Part shown: one piece after another, positions 32,679 through 42,804 of the stretch
Position numbering within the stretch: the first letter of the stretch is position 1
How the letters are laid out: each line of letters begins with the position of its first letter
Source of the DNA: Sphingopyxis sp. PAMC25046
GTDB taxonomy: Bacteria; Pseudomonadota; Alphaproteobacteria; Sphingomonadales; Sphingomonadaceae
DNA length: 64,000 nucleotides
Direction of reading: 5' to 3'
NCBI RefSeq assembly: GCF_004795895.1
Contig: NZ_CP039250.1
Coordinates: 2,666,001-2,730,000, forward strand
Notes under the pieces: generated by a model
What the model was told of the DNA's origin: nothing
Databases searched by the model: none
What the model saw: only the letters and a program-made list of their open reading frames with translations
Made by a program: the position numbers and the translations under genes

Positions 32679-34745
32679 ATGCGTAACATGCTCCTCACCA
32701 GCGCGATCGCGCTCACCGCCGCCCTTTCAACCCCCGCCCTCGCCCGTCCGATGACCGAGGTCGATCTTGCGACCTTGAAACGCGTCGCCGCGCCGACGGC
32801 GTCGCCCGACGGCCGCTGGGTCGTCTTTCAGATGACCGAGACCGAAGCCGAGACTTACAAAAGATCGACCGGCCTCTGGCTCGTCGACCGTCAGGCGAAG
32901 GGCGCAAAGCCGGCGCCGGTCGCCGACGCCGCAGGAAAGAACGAGACGTCGCCCGCGTTCGACAAGGACGGTTTCCTCTATTTCCTCTCGAACGCGTCGG
33001 GCAAGGATCAGGTCTGGCGGATCGACCCGAAGGCGGGCGGCGCCGCGACGCAGGTCACCGACACCCACGCCGATGTCGCCGGATTCAAGATTTCGCCCGA
33101 CGCGACCAAGCTGCTCGCGTGGGGCGATATTGCCAAGGAGTGCACCGATTTCGGCTGCGAGGCGAAGGATAAGGGCGCGCTCCCCGGTCCCGGCACCGGC
33201 CGTCTCTACAAGGATGGCGCGGGCTTCGTCCGCCACTGGGATCATTGGGAAACCCCCGGCACCTACAGCCGCCCCTTCGTCTTCAACCTCGAAGGCGGCA
33301 AGGCGACCGCCGCGCGCCCCGCCGATGCCGGCCTGATCGGCGACACCCCCTCCAAACCCTTCGGCGGCGGCGAGGAACTTGCGTGGGGCGCCGACAGCCG
33401 CACCATCTTCTTCACTTTGCGCAAGGCCGACCGGAACGAGCCGATGTCGACCAATCTCGATATCTACAGCTGGCTCGTCGACAGCCGGATGGCGCCGGTC
33501 AATCTGACGCAGGACAATCAGGCGACCGACACGCTGCCGACGCCGTCGCCCGACGGCAAATGGCTCGCTTACGTCGCGATGGCGCGCCCGGGTTATGAGG
33601 CCGACCGGCTCGTGCTGACGCTGCGCAACCTCGAAAGCGGCGAGACGAAGAAGCTCACCGACGCGTGGGACCGCTCGGTCGGCTCGATCGCTTGGGCTCC
33701 CGACGGCAAGTCGCTTTATGTCACCGCGCAGGACACGCTCGAACATCCGGTGTTCCGCGTCGACGCCGCGACGGGCAAGGTCGAGAAATTGAAGGCCTCG
33801 CCCGACGCCTTCGCAGGCAATATTGGCGACGTCACCCCGCTCCCCGGCGGCGCGCTCCTCTATTCGCGCAACAGCGCGCTCGCGCCCACCGACCTGTTCG
33901 TGCGTGACGCGAAGGGCAAGGTCGGTCAGCTCACCGCGGTCAACGCCGATCGCCTCGCCGAGTTCGATCCCGTCAAGCTCGACCGCATCCAGTTCGCGGG
34001 TGCGAACGGCGACACGGTGTGGGGCATGATCCTCAAGCCCGCGAACGCAGCCCAAAAGCTGCCGGTCGCCTTCATCGTCCATGGCGGGCCGCAGAGCAGC
34101 TTCGGCAACAGCTGGTCGACGCGCTGGAACCCACGCCTTTTCGCCCAGCAGGGTTATGGCGTCGTCACCGTCGATTTCCACGGCTCGACCGGCTATGGTC
34201 AGGCCTTCACCGACAGCATCAACAAGGATTGGGGCGGCAAGCCGCTCGAAGACCTGAAGCTCGGCCTCGCCGCCGCGGGCAAGCAGGATGCGCAGCTCGA
34301 CTTGGGTAACGCCTGCGCGCTCGGCGCCTCCTACGGCGGCTATATGATGAACTGGATCGCAGGCCAGTGGACCGACGGCTTCAAATGCCTCGTCCAGCAC
34401 GACGGCGTGTTCGACCTGCGCGCGATGGCGTTCGAGACCGAGGAACTCTGGTTCGACGAATGGGATCATGGCGGCCCCTGGTGGGAACGCACCGACCCCG
34501 AAAAGTGGAACCCGGTCAATCATGTCGACAAGTGGAAAACCCCGATGCTCGTGATCACGGGCGAAAAGGATTTCCGTATCCCCTACAGCCAGGGTCTTGC
34601 CGCCTTCACCGCGCTCCAGCGCCGAAATGTTCCATCACAGCTGCTCGTCTTCCCGGACGAAAATCACTGGGTCCTGAAGGGTGCGAACAGCGTGCAGTGG
34701 CATCAGACGGTGTTCAATTGGATGAGCAGCTATCTGAAGAAATAG
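32679..34745 (+). CDS. S9 family peptidase (prolyl oligopeptidase-like), exported
   Basis: 688 aa. Signal peptide (LLTSAIALTAALSTPALA), an N-terminal beta-propeller (residues about 30-420, SPDGRWVVFQM, APDGKSLYV repeats) and a C-terminal alpha/beta hydrolase domain. Nucleophile Ser in CALGASYGGYMMNW; Asp in VITGEKDFRIPYSQG; His in FPDENHWVLKG. It cleaves short peptides, probably in the periplasm, and joins the several secreted peptidases of this window. Confidence 0.93.
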   Translation: MRNMLLTSAIALTAALSTPALARPMTEVDLATLKRVAAPTASPDGRWVVFQMTETEAETYKRSTGLWLVDRQAKGAKPAPVADAAGKNETSPAFDKDGFLYFLSNASGKDQVWRIDPKAGGAATQVTDTHADVAGFKISPDATKLLAWGDIAKECTDFGCEAKDKGALPGPGTGRLYKDGAGFVRHWDHWETPGTYSRPFVFNLEGGKATAARPADAGLIGDTPSKPFGGGEELAWGADSRTIFFTLRKADRNEPMSTNLDIYSWLVDSRMAPVNLTQDNQATDTLPTPSPDGKWLAYVAMARPGYEADRLVLTLRNLESGETKKLTDAWDRSVGSIAWAPDGKSLYVTAQDTLEHPVFRVDAATGKVEKLKASPDAFAGNIGDVTPLPGGALLYSRNSALAPTDLFVRDAKGKVGQLTAVNADRLAEFDPVKLDRIQFAGANGDTVWGMILKPANAAQKLPVAFIVHGGPQSSFGNSWSTRWNPRLFAQQGYGVVTVDFHGSTGYGQAFTDSINKDWGGKPLEDLKLGLAAAGKQDAQLDLGNACALGASYGGYMMNWIAGQWTDGFKCLVQHDGVFDLRAMAFETEELWFDEWDHGGPWWERTDPEKWNPVNHVDKWKTPMLVITGEKDFRIPYSQGLAAFTALQRRNVPSQLLVFPDENHWVLKGANSVQWHQTVFNWMSSYLKK

Positions 34746-34762
34746 GTCGCTCTTCTCTGCAT

Positions 34763-34836
34763 CGTCACCCCGGACCTGATCCGGGGTCCATCTCCCACGC
34801 CTGGGTCATGGATGCCGGATCAAGTCCGGCATGACG
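34763..34836. repeat. Dispersed palindromic repeat, copy 3
   Basis: CGTCACCCCGGACCTGATCC at left and CAAGTCCGGCATGACG at right, inverted, between the S9 peptidase and valS. Confidence 0.85.
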
Positions 34837-34894
34837 ACGCGCGGGTAATCACCCCCTTGCCGCCCCGCGCCCCGGCTGGCAAAGGCGCCCGGCT

Positions 34895-37648
34895 ATGCCG
34901 ATGGAAAAAACATTCGATCCCGCCGCTATCGAAGCAAAATGGGCCCATGAGTGGGAAAGCCGCGGACTCTTCCGTCCCGCGCGTCCCGACGCGACACCTT
35001 TTACGATCGTCAACCCGCCGCCGAACGTCACCGGCGCGCTCCATATCGGCCATGCGCTCGACAACACGCTGCAGGATGTGCTCGTCCGCTACGAACGCCT
35101 GCGCGGCAAGGATGCGCTCTGGGTTGTCGGTATGGACCATGCCGGCATCGCGACGCAGATGGTCGTCGAGCGCCAGCTCAACGAACGCCAGCAAAAGCGT
35201 ACCGATTTCACGCGCGACGAATTCGTCGACAAGGTCTGGGAATGGAAAGCCGAAAGCGGCGGCCAGATCACCGGCCAGCTCCGCCGCCTCGGCTGCTCAA
35301 TGGACTGGAGCCGCGAGCAGTTCACGATGGACCCGCATTTCACGCAGGCCGTGGTCAAGGTGTTCGTCGACCTTCACAAAAAGGGCCTGATCTACCGCGA
35401 CAAGCGCCTCGTGAACTGGGACCCCGCGCTCAAGACCGCGATTTCGGACCTCGAGGTCGAATCGCACGAAGTGCCGGGCCATATGTGGCACTTCAAATAT
35501 CCGCTCGCGGGCGGCGAGACCTACACCTATGTCGAGCGCGACGCCGACGGCCATGTCGTGCTGGAAGAAGAGCGCGACTATATTTCGATCGCGACGACGC
35601 GCCCCGAAACGATGCTCGGCGACGGCGCGGTGGCGGTGCACCCCGATGACGAACGCTATCGGCCGATCGTCGGCAAATATTGCGAAATCCCTGTCGGGCC
35701 GAAAGAACATCGCCGCCTGATCCCGATCATCACCGACGAATATCCCGATCCGCATTTCGGGTCGGGCGCGGTCAAGATCACCGGTGCGCACGACGAAAAC
35801 GACTATGGCGTCGCGCAGCGGAACAATATTCCGATGTACCGGCTGATGGACGAGGTCGCCGCGATGCGCGCCGACGGGGCGCCCTATACCGAAGCCGCCG
35901 CGCGCGCCGTCGAGATCGCCAAGGGCGCGACCGCGACCCCGGCCGAAATCGACGCGCTCAACCTCGTGCCCGAGGAATATCGCGGACTCGACCGCTACGA
36001 AGCCCGTAAGCGGGTGGTGGCGGACATCGAGGCCGAAGGGCTGATGGTCAAGGTCGAGGACAAGCTGATCATGCAGCCGTTCGGCGACCGCGGCGGCGTG
36101 GTGATCGAACCGATGCTGACCGACCAATGGTATGTCGACGCCAAGACGCTCGCGCAGCCGCCGATGCAGGCGGTCCGCGACGGCCGCATCAACATCGTGC
36201 CCAAGACGTGGGAAAAGACCTTCTTCAACTGGATGGAGAATATCCAGCCCTGGTGCGTCTCGCGCCAGCTCTGGTGGGGCCACCGGATTCCGGCGTGGTA
36301 TGCCGAAGACGGCCGTATCTTCGTCGCCGAAACCGAAGAGGAAGCGCAGGCCGAGGCCGGCGCCGGCGTCGCCCTGACGCGCGACGAGGACGTGCTTGAC
36401 ACCTGGTTCTCCTCCGCCCTCTGGCCTTTCGCGACGCTCGGCTGGCCCGAAAACACCGACCTGCTGAAGCGCCACTACCCCAATGACGTGCTGATCTCGG
36501 GCTTCGACATCCTCTTCTTCTGGGATGCGCGTATGGCGATGCAGGGGATGGAGTTCATGGGCGACGTGCCGTGGAAGACGCTCTACCTCCACGGTCTCGT
36601 CCGCGCGCCCGACGGCGCGAAGATGTCGAAGTCGAAGGGCAATGTCGTCGATCCGCTCGGGCTGATCGACCAGTACGGCGCCGACGCGCTGCGTTTCTTC
36701 ATGTCGGCGATGGAAAGCCAGGGCCGCGACATCAAGATGGATGACGCGCGCCTCGCCGGCTATCGAAATTTCGCGACCAAGCTGTGGAATGCCGCGCGCT
36801 TCTGCGAAGCCAATGGCATTTCGGCCTCGACCAGCTTCGACGCGCCGCCCGCCACGCTCCCCGTCAACCGCTGGATCATCGGGGAAGTCGCCGCGACCGT
36901 CGCCGCGATGGACAAGGCGTTCGCCGCCTACCGCTTCGACGATGCAGCGAATGCGATCTACAGCTTCGCGTGGGACCGCTTCTGCGACTGGTATCTCGAG
37001 CTGATCAAGGGCGCGATCGACGACGAGACCAAAGCCGTTGCCGGCTGGGTGCTCGACCAGATCCTCGTCATGCTCCACCCCTTCATGCCCTTCATCACCG
37101 AAGAGCTGTGGACCGGGCTCGGCGACCGCCCCGACTATCCGCTGATCACCGCGAAATGGCCCGCACCGAACGCCACGCGCGATACCGACGCCAGCGCCGA
37201 CATCGACTGGCTCATCAAGCTGGTCGGCGAATTGCGCACCGGGAAGGCCGAGCTCGGCCTGCCGCCGGGCGCACGCCTGACCGCGCATTTCCCGGCGTCG
37301 CTGAAAACCCGCACCGACAAGCTCGCGGCGCAGCTTGACCGCCTTGCGCGTCTCGAAAGCGTCAGCTTCGATCCCGCCCCCGCGGGCGCGTCGGCGCAGC
37401 TCGTCGTCGAGGGCGAGACGATCACCGTCCCGCTCGAAGGCGTCATCGACATCACCGCCGAACGCGACCGGCTGACCAAGGCGCTCGCCGCCGCGGCAAA
37501 GGAGCGCGACGGCCTCGCCGGGCGCCTCAATAACCCGTCGTTCGTCGAGCGTGCCAAGGCCGAAGCCGTTGAAAAGGCCCGCGCCGATCACGCGGCGAAG
37601 GAAGCCGAGGCCGACCGCCTGACCGCTGCTCTGGCCCGGCTGGGGTGA
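34895..37648 (+). CDS. valS: Valyl-tRNA synthetase
   Basis: 917 aa. Class I signatures: [20 protein letters not shown] (HIGH) and [20 protein letters not shown] (KMSKS). The editing CP1 domain is present ([20 protein letters not shown]) and the C-terminal coiled coil ([20 protein letters not shown]) contacts tRNA. It charges tRNA-Val in the cytoplasm. The MATE transporter gene overlaps its stop by 4 bp (GTGA). Confidence 0.97.
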   Translation: MPMEKTFDPAAIEAKWAHEWESRGLFRPARPDATPFTIVNPPPNVTGALHIGHALDNTLQDVLVRYERLRGKDALWVVGMDHAGIATQMVVERQLNERQQKRTDFTRDEFVDKVWEWKAESGGQITGQLRRLGCSMDWSREQFTMDPHFTQAVVKVFVDLHKKGLIYRDKRLVNWDPALKTAISDLEVESHEVPGHMWHFKYPLAGGETYTYVERDADGHVVLEEERDYISIATTRPETMLGDGAVAVHPDDERYRPIVGKYCEIPVGPKEHRRLIPIITDEYPDPHFGSGAVKITGAHDENDYGVAQRNNIPMYRLMDEVAAMRADGAPYTEAAARAVEIAKGATATPAEIDALNLVPEEYRGLDRYEARKRVVADIEAEGLMVKVEDKLIMQPFGDRGGVVIEPMLTDQWYVDAKTLAQPPMQAVRDGRINIVPKTWEKTFFNWMENIQPWCVSRQLWWGHRIPAWYAEDGRIFVAETEEEAQAEAGAGVALTRDEDVLDTWFSSALWPFATLGWPENTDLLKRHYPNDVLISGFDILFFWDARMAMQGMEFMGDVPWKTLYLHGLVRAPDGAKMSKSKGNVVDPLGLIDQYGADALRFFMSAMESQGRDIKMDDARLAGYRNFATKLWNAARFCEANGISASTSFDAPPATLPVNRWIIGEVAATVAAMDKAFAAYRFDDAANAIYSFAWDRFCDWYLELIKGAIDDETKAVAGWVLDQILVMLHPFMPFITEELWTGLGDRPDYPLITAKWPAPNATRDTDASADIDWLIKLVGELRTGKAELGLPPGARLTAHFPASLKTRTDKLAAQLDRLARLESVSFDPAPAGASAQLVVEGETITVPLEGVIDITAERDRLTKALAAAAKERDGLAGRLNNPSFVERAKAEAVEKARADHAAKEAEADRLTAALARLG

Positions 37649-39108
37649 CGGACGGCGAGAGCCCCGTCACGCCGACGCCGGTCGCGGCGGCCGCCGATCC
37701 GGCCGCGAGCCCCGTCCCCCCGCGCCAGACCGCGCGCGACAGCGGGCGGATGGACCTCACCCAAGGTCCGATCACCAAAACGCTCATTCTTTTTGCGCTG
37801 CCAACGCTCGCGTCGAACATCCTCCAGACGCTGTCGGGGTCGGTGAACTCCATCTGGGTCGGGCAGTTCCTCGGCGAAGGCGCGCTCGCCGCGACCGCCA
37901 ACGCGAACATCATCATGTTCCTGATGTTCGGCGCCTTTTTCGGCTTCGGCATGGCGGCGACCGTCCTCATCGGCCAGTCGATGGGGCGCGGCGATATCGA
38001 CGCCGCACGCCGCGCGACTGGCGGCGTCGTCGGCCTCGCGCTGATCTTCTCGGCCGTGATCGCGATTCTGGGCTGGTTCGCTTCGGACCGCATATTGCGT
38101 TGGCTCGAAACCCCGCCCGAGGCCTTCGCGCTCGCGCACGATTACCTCCGCGTTACCTTCCTCGCCGTCCCCGCCTCGATGCTCTCGGTCACGCTGATGA
38201 TGGCCTCGCGCGGCGCGGGCGATGCGATGACGCCCTTGCGCTTCATGATCCTGGCGGTCGTACTCGACATCGTCTTCAACCCGGTGCTGATCCTCGGCCT
38301 CGGCCCCTTCCCGCGCCTCGGCATCGCGGGCAGCGCGCTCGCGACCGCCGCAGCCGGCGCGATCAGCCTCGCGGGCATGATCGGCTGGTTCTATGCGAAG
38401 AACCACGTCCTTCGCCTCCGCGGCCACGAACTCGCCTATCTCTATCCCAAATGGTCCGAGCTGCGCTTCATCATCGGCCGCGGACTGCCGATGGGCGCGC
38501 AGATGCTCGTCATCTCGGGCGCCGGGCTCGTGATGGTCGGCCTCGTCAACCGCGAAGGGCTCGTCACCGCCGCCGCCTATGGCGCGACGCTCCAGCTCTG
38601 GAACTATATCCAGATGCCCGCGCTCGCGGTCGGCGCGGCGGTCAGCTCGATGGCGGCGCAGAATATCGGTGCAAACCGCTGGGACCGCGTCGCTTCGGTG
38701 ACGAACAGCGGCATCATGATCAACCTCGCGATGACCGGGGTGCTGATCGTCCTGCTCCTGATCTTCGACCGCGCCGCGCTCGCGCTCTTCCTTGGCAGTG
38801 AAAGCCCCGCGATCGACGTTGCGCGCAATATTCAGCTCATCGCGACCTGGACCTTCCTGCCTTTCGGTACGACGATCGTGCTGATCAGCACGCTGCGCGC
38901 CAACGGATCGGTCGTGCCGCCGCTCGTCATCCTGTTCCTGTCGATGTTCCCGATCCGTCTCGGCATCTATTATTTCGGTTATCCGGCGGTGGGCAGCGAC
39001 ATCCTCTGGTGGAGCTTTCCCTTGTCGTCGCTCGCCTCGCTCGCGATGGCGTGGGCGATATACCGGCGCGGCAACTGGCGCCGCACGCTGCCGCAACCCG
39101 CCGGCTGA
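37645..39108 (+). CDS. MATE family multidrug efflux transporter
   Basis: 487 aa from a GTG that overlaps the valS stop. Twelve membrane helices are predicted by eye; the two MATE halves begin near residues 55 ([20 protein letters not shown]) and 285 ([20 protein letters not shown]). It probably exports cationic compounds using H+ or Na+. The first 35 residues (proline/alanine-rich) precede the first helix, so the actual start could be the [13 protein letters not shown] near 37750. Confidence 0.9.
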   Translation: MTDGESPVTPTPVAAAADPAASPVPPRQTARDSGRMDLTQGPITKTLILFALPTLASNILQTLSGSVNSIWVGQFLGEGALAATANANIIMFLMFGAFFGFGMAATVLIGQSMGRGDIDAARRATGGVVGLALIFSAVIAILGWFASDRILRWLETPPEAFALAHDYLRVTFLAVPASMLSVTLMMASRGAGDAMTPLRFMILAVVLDIVFNPVLILGLGPFPRLGIAGSALATAAAGAISLAGMIGWFYAKNHVLRLRGHELAYLYPKWSELRFIIGRGLPMGAQMLVISGAGLVMVGLVNREGLVTAAAYGATLQLWNYIQMPALAVGAAVSSMAAQNIGANRWDRVASVTNSGIMINLAMTGVLIVLLLIFDRAALALFLGSESPAIDVARNIQLIATWTFLPFGTTIVLISTLRANGSVVPPLVILFLSMFPIRLGIYYFGYPAVGSDILWWSFPLSSLASLAMAWAIYRRGNWRRTLPQPAG

Positions 39109-39202
39109 CCGGCGGCCGCTTTCGACCAAGGCGCGCGCAGCTTCGACTGGCGGCCCAGCGCCCGCTAGCCATCGACCGGCTTTTGCCGCTAAAGCAACGT
39201 CA

Positions 39203-40375
39203 ATGAATGTGACAAACCGCAAGGACGCGCTGCGCGATCAGCGCGCAAAAATGCTGGCGGCGGCGCCCGACTGGCGCGCTTCCGACGCCCGCGTCAACCC
39301 GCGCGTCGCGATCGGGTCGATCATCGCGATGTGGCTGATCTATTTCCTGATCACCACGGGGCTCGCGATGCTGACGGGCGCGCCCGAACAATGGTCCTAT
39401 GCCGGCCGCCGCGCGATCGTCGTCGTCGCGGGCATATTGTGCACCTTCGTCCTCTATCAGCTGCTCCAGCGCGCGCAGCCGCAAAGCTTCGGCGCCCGCC
39501 TTGCCGCGGCGATGGGCGCTGCCATCCCCCTCGTCGTCGTCTATGCGACGATCAACCTGCTCGTCTTCTTCTATTGGTTTCCCGCACCCGACACTGCGAA
39601 GATCATCGAGGAGGTGCAGTCGAAATTTCCCGTCGCGTGGGAAATGGTGCTGATCCTCGACAGCTCGATCCGCTGGTATTTCTTTTTCGCCGTCTGGGCC
39701 GCGCTTTACGTCGCTTTCGGCTATGCCAACGAAATGCGCGCGGTCGAACGGCGCGCCAATCATTTCCGCATGGAAGCGCAAACCGCGCAGCTCCGCGCGC
39801 TCCATTACCAGGTCAACCCGCATTTCCTCTTCAACACGCTGAACTCGCTGTCGACGCTGGTCCTGAAGGGGTCGAAAAGCGAGGCCGAGACGATGATCAT
39901 GAACCTCTCCTCCTTCCTCCGCTCAAGCCTGGCGGTCGACCCCGAACAGCTCGTCAGCCTCGACGAGGAAATCGCGCTGCAGCGCCTCTATCTCGACATC
40001 GAACAGACGCGCTTTCCCGACCGGCTCCAGGTCGCGGTGACGATGCCCGACGAGCTGAAAAACGCCTGCGTGCCGGTGCTGATCCTGCAACCGATCATCG
40101 AAAATGCGATCAAATACGGCGTTTCGCCCAGCAAGGGCAAAATCGCGATCCGCCTTGCCGCCAGCGCAGAATTTGGGCTGCTCATCCTTCGCATCGAGAA
40201 TGACATCGACCCCCGGGCGCCTGTCCCCGCTTCGGGCACCGGGCTCGGTCTCGGCAATGTCCGCGAACGCCTGCTGACACGCTATGGCCCCACCGCGGGC
40301 TGCGAATGGGGCAAATCGGACGATGGCGGGTTTGTCGTTTCGCTCTGGCTGCCACTGGCACGGGAGGCTTGCTGA
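39203..40375 (+). CDS. LytS/YehU-type sensor histidine kinase
   Basis: 390 aa. About four membrane helices in the first 180 residues, then the His_kinase domain (RALHYQVNPHFLFNTLNSLS with the phospho-acceptor His) and an ATPase domain (LILQPIIENAIKYGVSPSKG, GTGLGLGNVRERLLTRYG). The response-regulator gene starts 4 nt after its stop. The pair forms a LytTR-type two-component system with unknown signal. Confidence 0.92.
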   Translation: MNVTNRKDALRDQRAKMLAAAPDWRASDARVNPRVAIGSIIAMWLIYFLITTGLAMLTGAPEQWSYAGRRAIVVVAGILCTFVLYQLLQRAQPQSFGARLAAAMGAAIPLVVVYATINLLVFFYWFPAPDTAKIIEEVQSKFPVAWEMVLILDSSIRWYFFFAVWAALYVAFGYANEMRAVERRANHFRMEAQTAQLRALHYQVNPHFLFNTLNSLSTLVLKGSKSEAETMIMNLSSFLRSSLAVDPEQLVSLDEEIALQRLYLDIEQTRFPDRLQVAVTMPDELKNACVPVLILQPIIENAIKYGVSPSKGKIAIRLAASAEFGLLILRIENDIDPRAPVPASGTGLGLGNVRERLLTRYGPTAGCEWGKSDDGGFVVSLWLPLAREAC

Positions 40376-40379
40376 CCTT

Positions 40380-41111
40380 ATGCTTCAGACGCTTCGTACA
40401 CTTATTGTCGATGACGAACCGCTCGCGATCGAGCGCCTGCAAATCCTCGCCGGCCAACAGGACGGCGTCGCACTCGTCGGCACCGCGAGCGACGGTGCGT
40501 CGGCGCTGCGTATGGTCGACGCGCTCACGCCCGACCTCGTGCTCTGCGACATCGCGATGCCCGACCTCAACGGGCTGGAAGTTGCTGCGGCGATCGAGGC
40601 CATGGACAATCCGCCTGCGGTCGTCTTCGTCACCGCCTTCGATCGCTATGCCGTCGCGGCGTTCGACGTCGCCGCGGTCGACTATCTGCTCAAACCCGTC
40701 TCGCCCGATCGCCTCGCTCGCGCGCTGTCGCGCGTCCGCGAATGGCGGATGGCCGAGCGGACGCCCGCGCAAAAGAGCAAGTGGATCAACGAATTCTGGG
40801 TCCAGAACCGCGGTGAGATGCTGCGAATCGACGCGAGCCAGGTCGACCTGATCGAGGCCGAGCGCGACTATATGCGCCTGCACGTCGGCGGCCGCAGCTG
40901 GCTCATTCACCAGACGATCAAGTCACTGGAAGCGCGGATGAACCCCGACCAGTTCATGCGTATCCACCGGTCGAAGATGATCCGCCGCGAAGGAATCGTC
41001 GGATTGAAACATCATGGCGACGGCGCGTGGAGCGTCGATCTGGGCGAAGGCGGCGTCCACCGCATCGGCCGCACCTATTTGCACGACGTCAAGGCGATCA
41101 TGCACGCCTGA
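40380..41111 (+). CDS. LytTR-family response regulator
   Basis: 243 aa from ATG 40380. Receiver domain with LIVDDEPLAIERLQILAG, Asp in LVLCDIAMPDLNGLEVA and Lys in VDYLLKPVSPDRLARAL, followed by a LytTR DNA-binding domain (DASQVDLIEAERDYMRLHVG, MRIHRSKMIRREGIVGLKHH). Directly downstream of its kinase. LytTR proteins bind direct repeats; no target site was identified nearby. Confidence 0.93.
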   Translation: MLQTLRTLIVDDEPLAIERLQILAGQQDGVALVGTASDGASALRMVDALTPDLVLCDIAMPDLNGLEVAAAIEAMDNPPAVVFVTAFDRYAVAAFDVAAVDYLLKPVSPDRLARALSRVREWRMAERTPAQKSKWINEFWVQNRGEMLRIDASQVDLIEAERDYMRLHVGGRSWLIHQTIKSLEARMNPDQFMRIHRSKMIRREGIVGLKHHGDGAWSVDLGEGGVHRIGRTYLHDVKAIMHA

Positions 41112-41173
41112 CGAAAAGGCGGCCATGCCGTCGGGCATGACCGTCTCTTGGGACAACATACGGCCTTTTAGGG

Positions 41174-41512
41174 TCAGGGAGCGGCGACGACCACCGCCCC
41201 CTGCTCGGCCAGTCGCGTACCGCCGCCGTTGAACAGCGCGGCAAGCTTCGTTTCGGCATCGCGCGTCGCGTGCGCCTTGCACTCGCGCTCGGCGACGCGC
41301 TCGCGCAGCGTCACGCGGCTCGGCGATCCGCAAACCTTCTGGACAGCCATCTTGACGCGGGTCGTCAGCCGTTCGCGGCCGCGTTCGCTCGACAGGTTCA
41401 GATCGTCATATGACACGGTAACGCTGCGCGTGTCCTCTTGCGCGAAAGCGGGTGCAGCGACGCCGGCCGTCGCCAGCGGCACTGCCAGCAGCATCAGGGA
41501 AAAATTCGCCAT
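41174..41512 (-). CDS. UrcA family protein, exported
   Basis: 112 aa. Signal peptide MANFSLMLLAVPLATAGVAAPAFAQ (cleavage after AFA), then VSYDDLNLSSERGRERLTTR and a VCGSP cysteine plus ECKAHA cysteine. This is the UrcA pattern, a small periplasmic protein family with two cysteines common in sphingomonads; function unknown. Convergent with the LytTR gene. Confidence 0.88.
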   Translation of the reverse strand: MANFSLMLLAVPLATAGVAAPAFAQEDTRSVTVSYDDLNLSSERGRERLTTRVKMAVQKVCGSPSRVTLRERVAERECKAHATRDAETKLAALFNGGGTRLAEQGAVVVAAP

Positions 41513-41725
41513 GGGGGAGTCCTCTCTACAAGGGATGCGGGATACCGGATCGCGGACCGGGGAGACCGTCTTCCGATATCCCGCAACACAGGTGATACCC
41601 CTTGGACGTCACGGAATTCATCTTTGGATCGATCGGGGCGAACAGCCGCTCGATTTACGGACGAAGTGCGTCCCTCCGTCGACGAATGGCCGGCGGTGGG
41701 ATAATATCATGGCGCCGGACTTGTA

Positions 41726-42229
41726 TTGCATGCACGCCTATGGCCAAATCTGTTCGTGACGAGGAAATTATCTTTCGTTGCGAATCGGCGCGGCAGCGAA
41801 TTGCTGGCGCGCTTGGCGTTGCTCGCACTTGCCGGAACGCTCGCCGGCCTATTGCTGGGCGAAATGATTGCCGAGCCGCTCGCAGCAACGCGTGGCGGCG
41901 ATGATCCCGCCTCCTATGCGCAGTACAGCGCGAATCCCGACGCGCGCTTGCCGCAGGGCGAAACCGCCGCCCCCTGCTTCGCCTGCCCCGACAGCTATGG
42001 CGTCGCAGCCCGGCTTCGCGCCGAACGCGAGCCGAGGATGGAAAGCGCCTTCCGCGAACTCGGCGCCATCGACCTCGACGCGCCGCTGCCAGACGAACCG
42101 GTCCCCGAATCCTCAGACGACGGCTACCAATATGGCGGCCGCTTTCCCGACCCGGCGCCGGAAATCGAGACTCCGAACGTCGAGACGGAATCAAACCCCT
42201 CCCCTTCGGGGGAGGGCCTTATATACTAA
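41726..42229 (+). CDS. Small single-span membrane protein of unknown function
   Basis: About 167 aa. One hydrophobic stretch (LARLALLALAGTLAGLLLGEM) followed by an exported-looking tail with CFACPDSYG (CxxC) and an acidic proline-rich end (DEPVPESSDDGYQYGGRFPD). No clear RBS precedes the ATG at 41726; GTG 41756 is an equal alternative, so the start is uncertain. I do not recognise the family. The CxxC motif may bind metal or form a disulfide. Confidence 0.55.
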   Translation: MHARLWPNLFVTRKLSFVANRRGSELLARLALLALAGTLAGLLLGEMIAEPLAATRGGDDPASYAQYSANPDARLPQGETAAPCFACPDSYGVAARLRAEREPRMESAFRELGAIDLDAPLPDEPVPESSDDGYQYGGRFPDPAPEIETPNVETESNPSPSGEGLIY

Positions 42230-42242
42230 CCGAAGCTCGCCC

Positions 42243-42674
42243 TTACTGCGGCGGCACGGGCGCGGGCGGCGCGCAGCGCGTCGTATCGCCCGCCTTGCAC
42301 GCCGCGACGTCGGCCTCCCATTTAATCCGCTCTTCGGCCGACATGGCGGCCACGCGCGCCTTTTCGGCCTCATAGGCTGCGGTTTCATCGGCATAGACCT
42401 GCTGGTCGTGCGCCACCTGCTGCTGCGCCGCCGACACTTCCTGTGCATAAGTTGTGTTGTCGGAACGCGCGCGCGCGGCCTGTTCGGCGTTGAGCCGCGC
42501 CGTATTCGCGCGCTCTTCCGGTGTCGTGCCGTCGGGCGCCTTCTCTTCGGCGCCGGGCGCGGGCGTCGCTGCGGGTTCGGTAGCGGGGGCCGCCTCGGGC
42601 GCCTGCCAGGCCATCGCCTGGCCCGACGAAAGCAGCGCGAAAGCGGCGGTCGCCGCCCAAATCCTTCTGGTCAT
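42243..42674 (-). CDS. Exported Ala-rich coiled-coil protein of unknown function
   Basis: 143 aa from ATG 42674 with AGGAG 8 nt upstream. Signal peptide (IWAATAAFALLSSGQAMA), an Ala/Pro-rich segment, a long charged helix (NTARLNAEQAARARSDNTTY, QVYADETAAYEAEKARVAAM) and two cysteines near the end (AACKAGDTTRCAPP). Function unknown. Confidence 0.75.
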   Translation of the reverse strand: MTRRIWAATAAFALLSSGQAMAWQAPEAAPATEPAATPAPGAEEKAPDGTTPEERANTARLNAEQAARARSDNTTYAQEVSAAQQQVAHDQQVYADETAAYEAEKARVAAMSAEERIKWEADVAACKAGDTTRCAPPAPVPPQ

Positions 42675-42804
42675 CGAAGTCACTCCTGCAAATCATTCCT
42701 GTCCGGCGGTCGAACGCTTGGTCGGGTGGACCGTTCCCGCTCGATTTGACCTCGGGCGGGGCAGCCGCCATGCTGGGGTTTACCCTGTCCGATCGGCCGA
42801 CCCT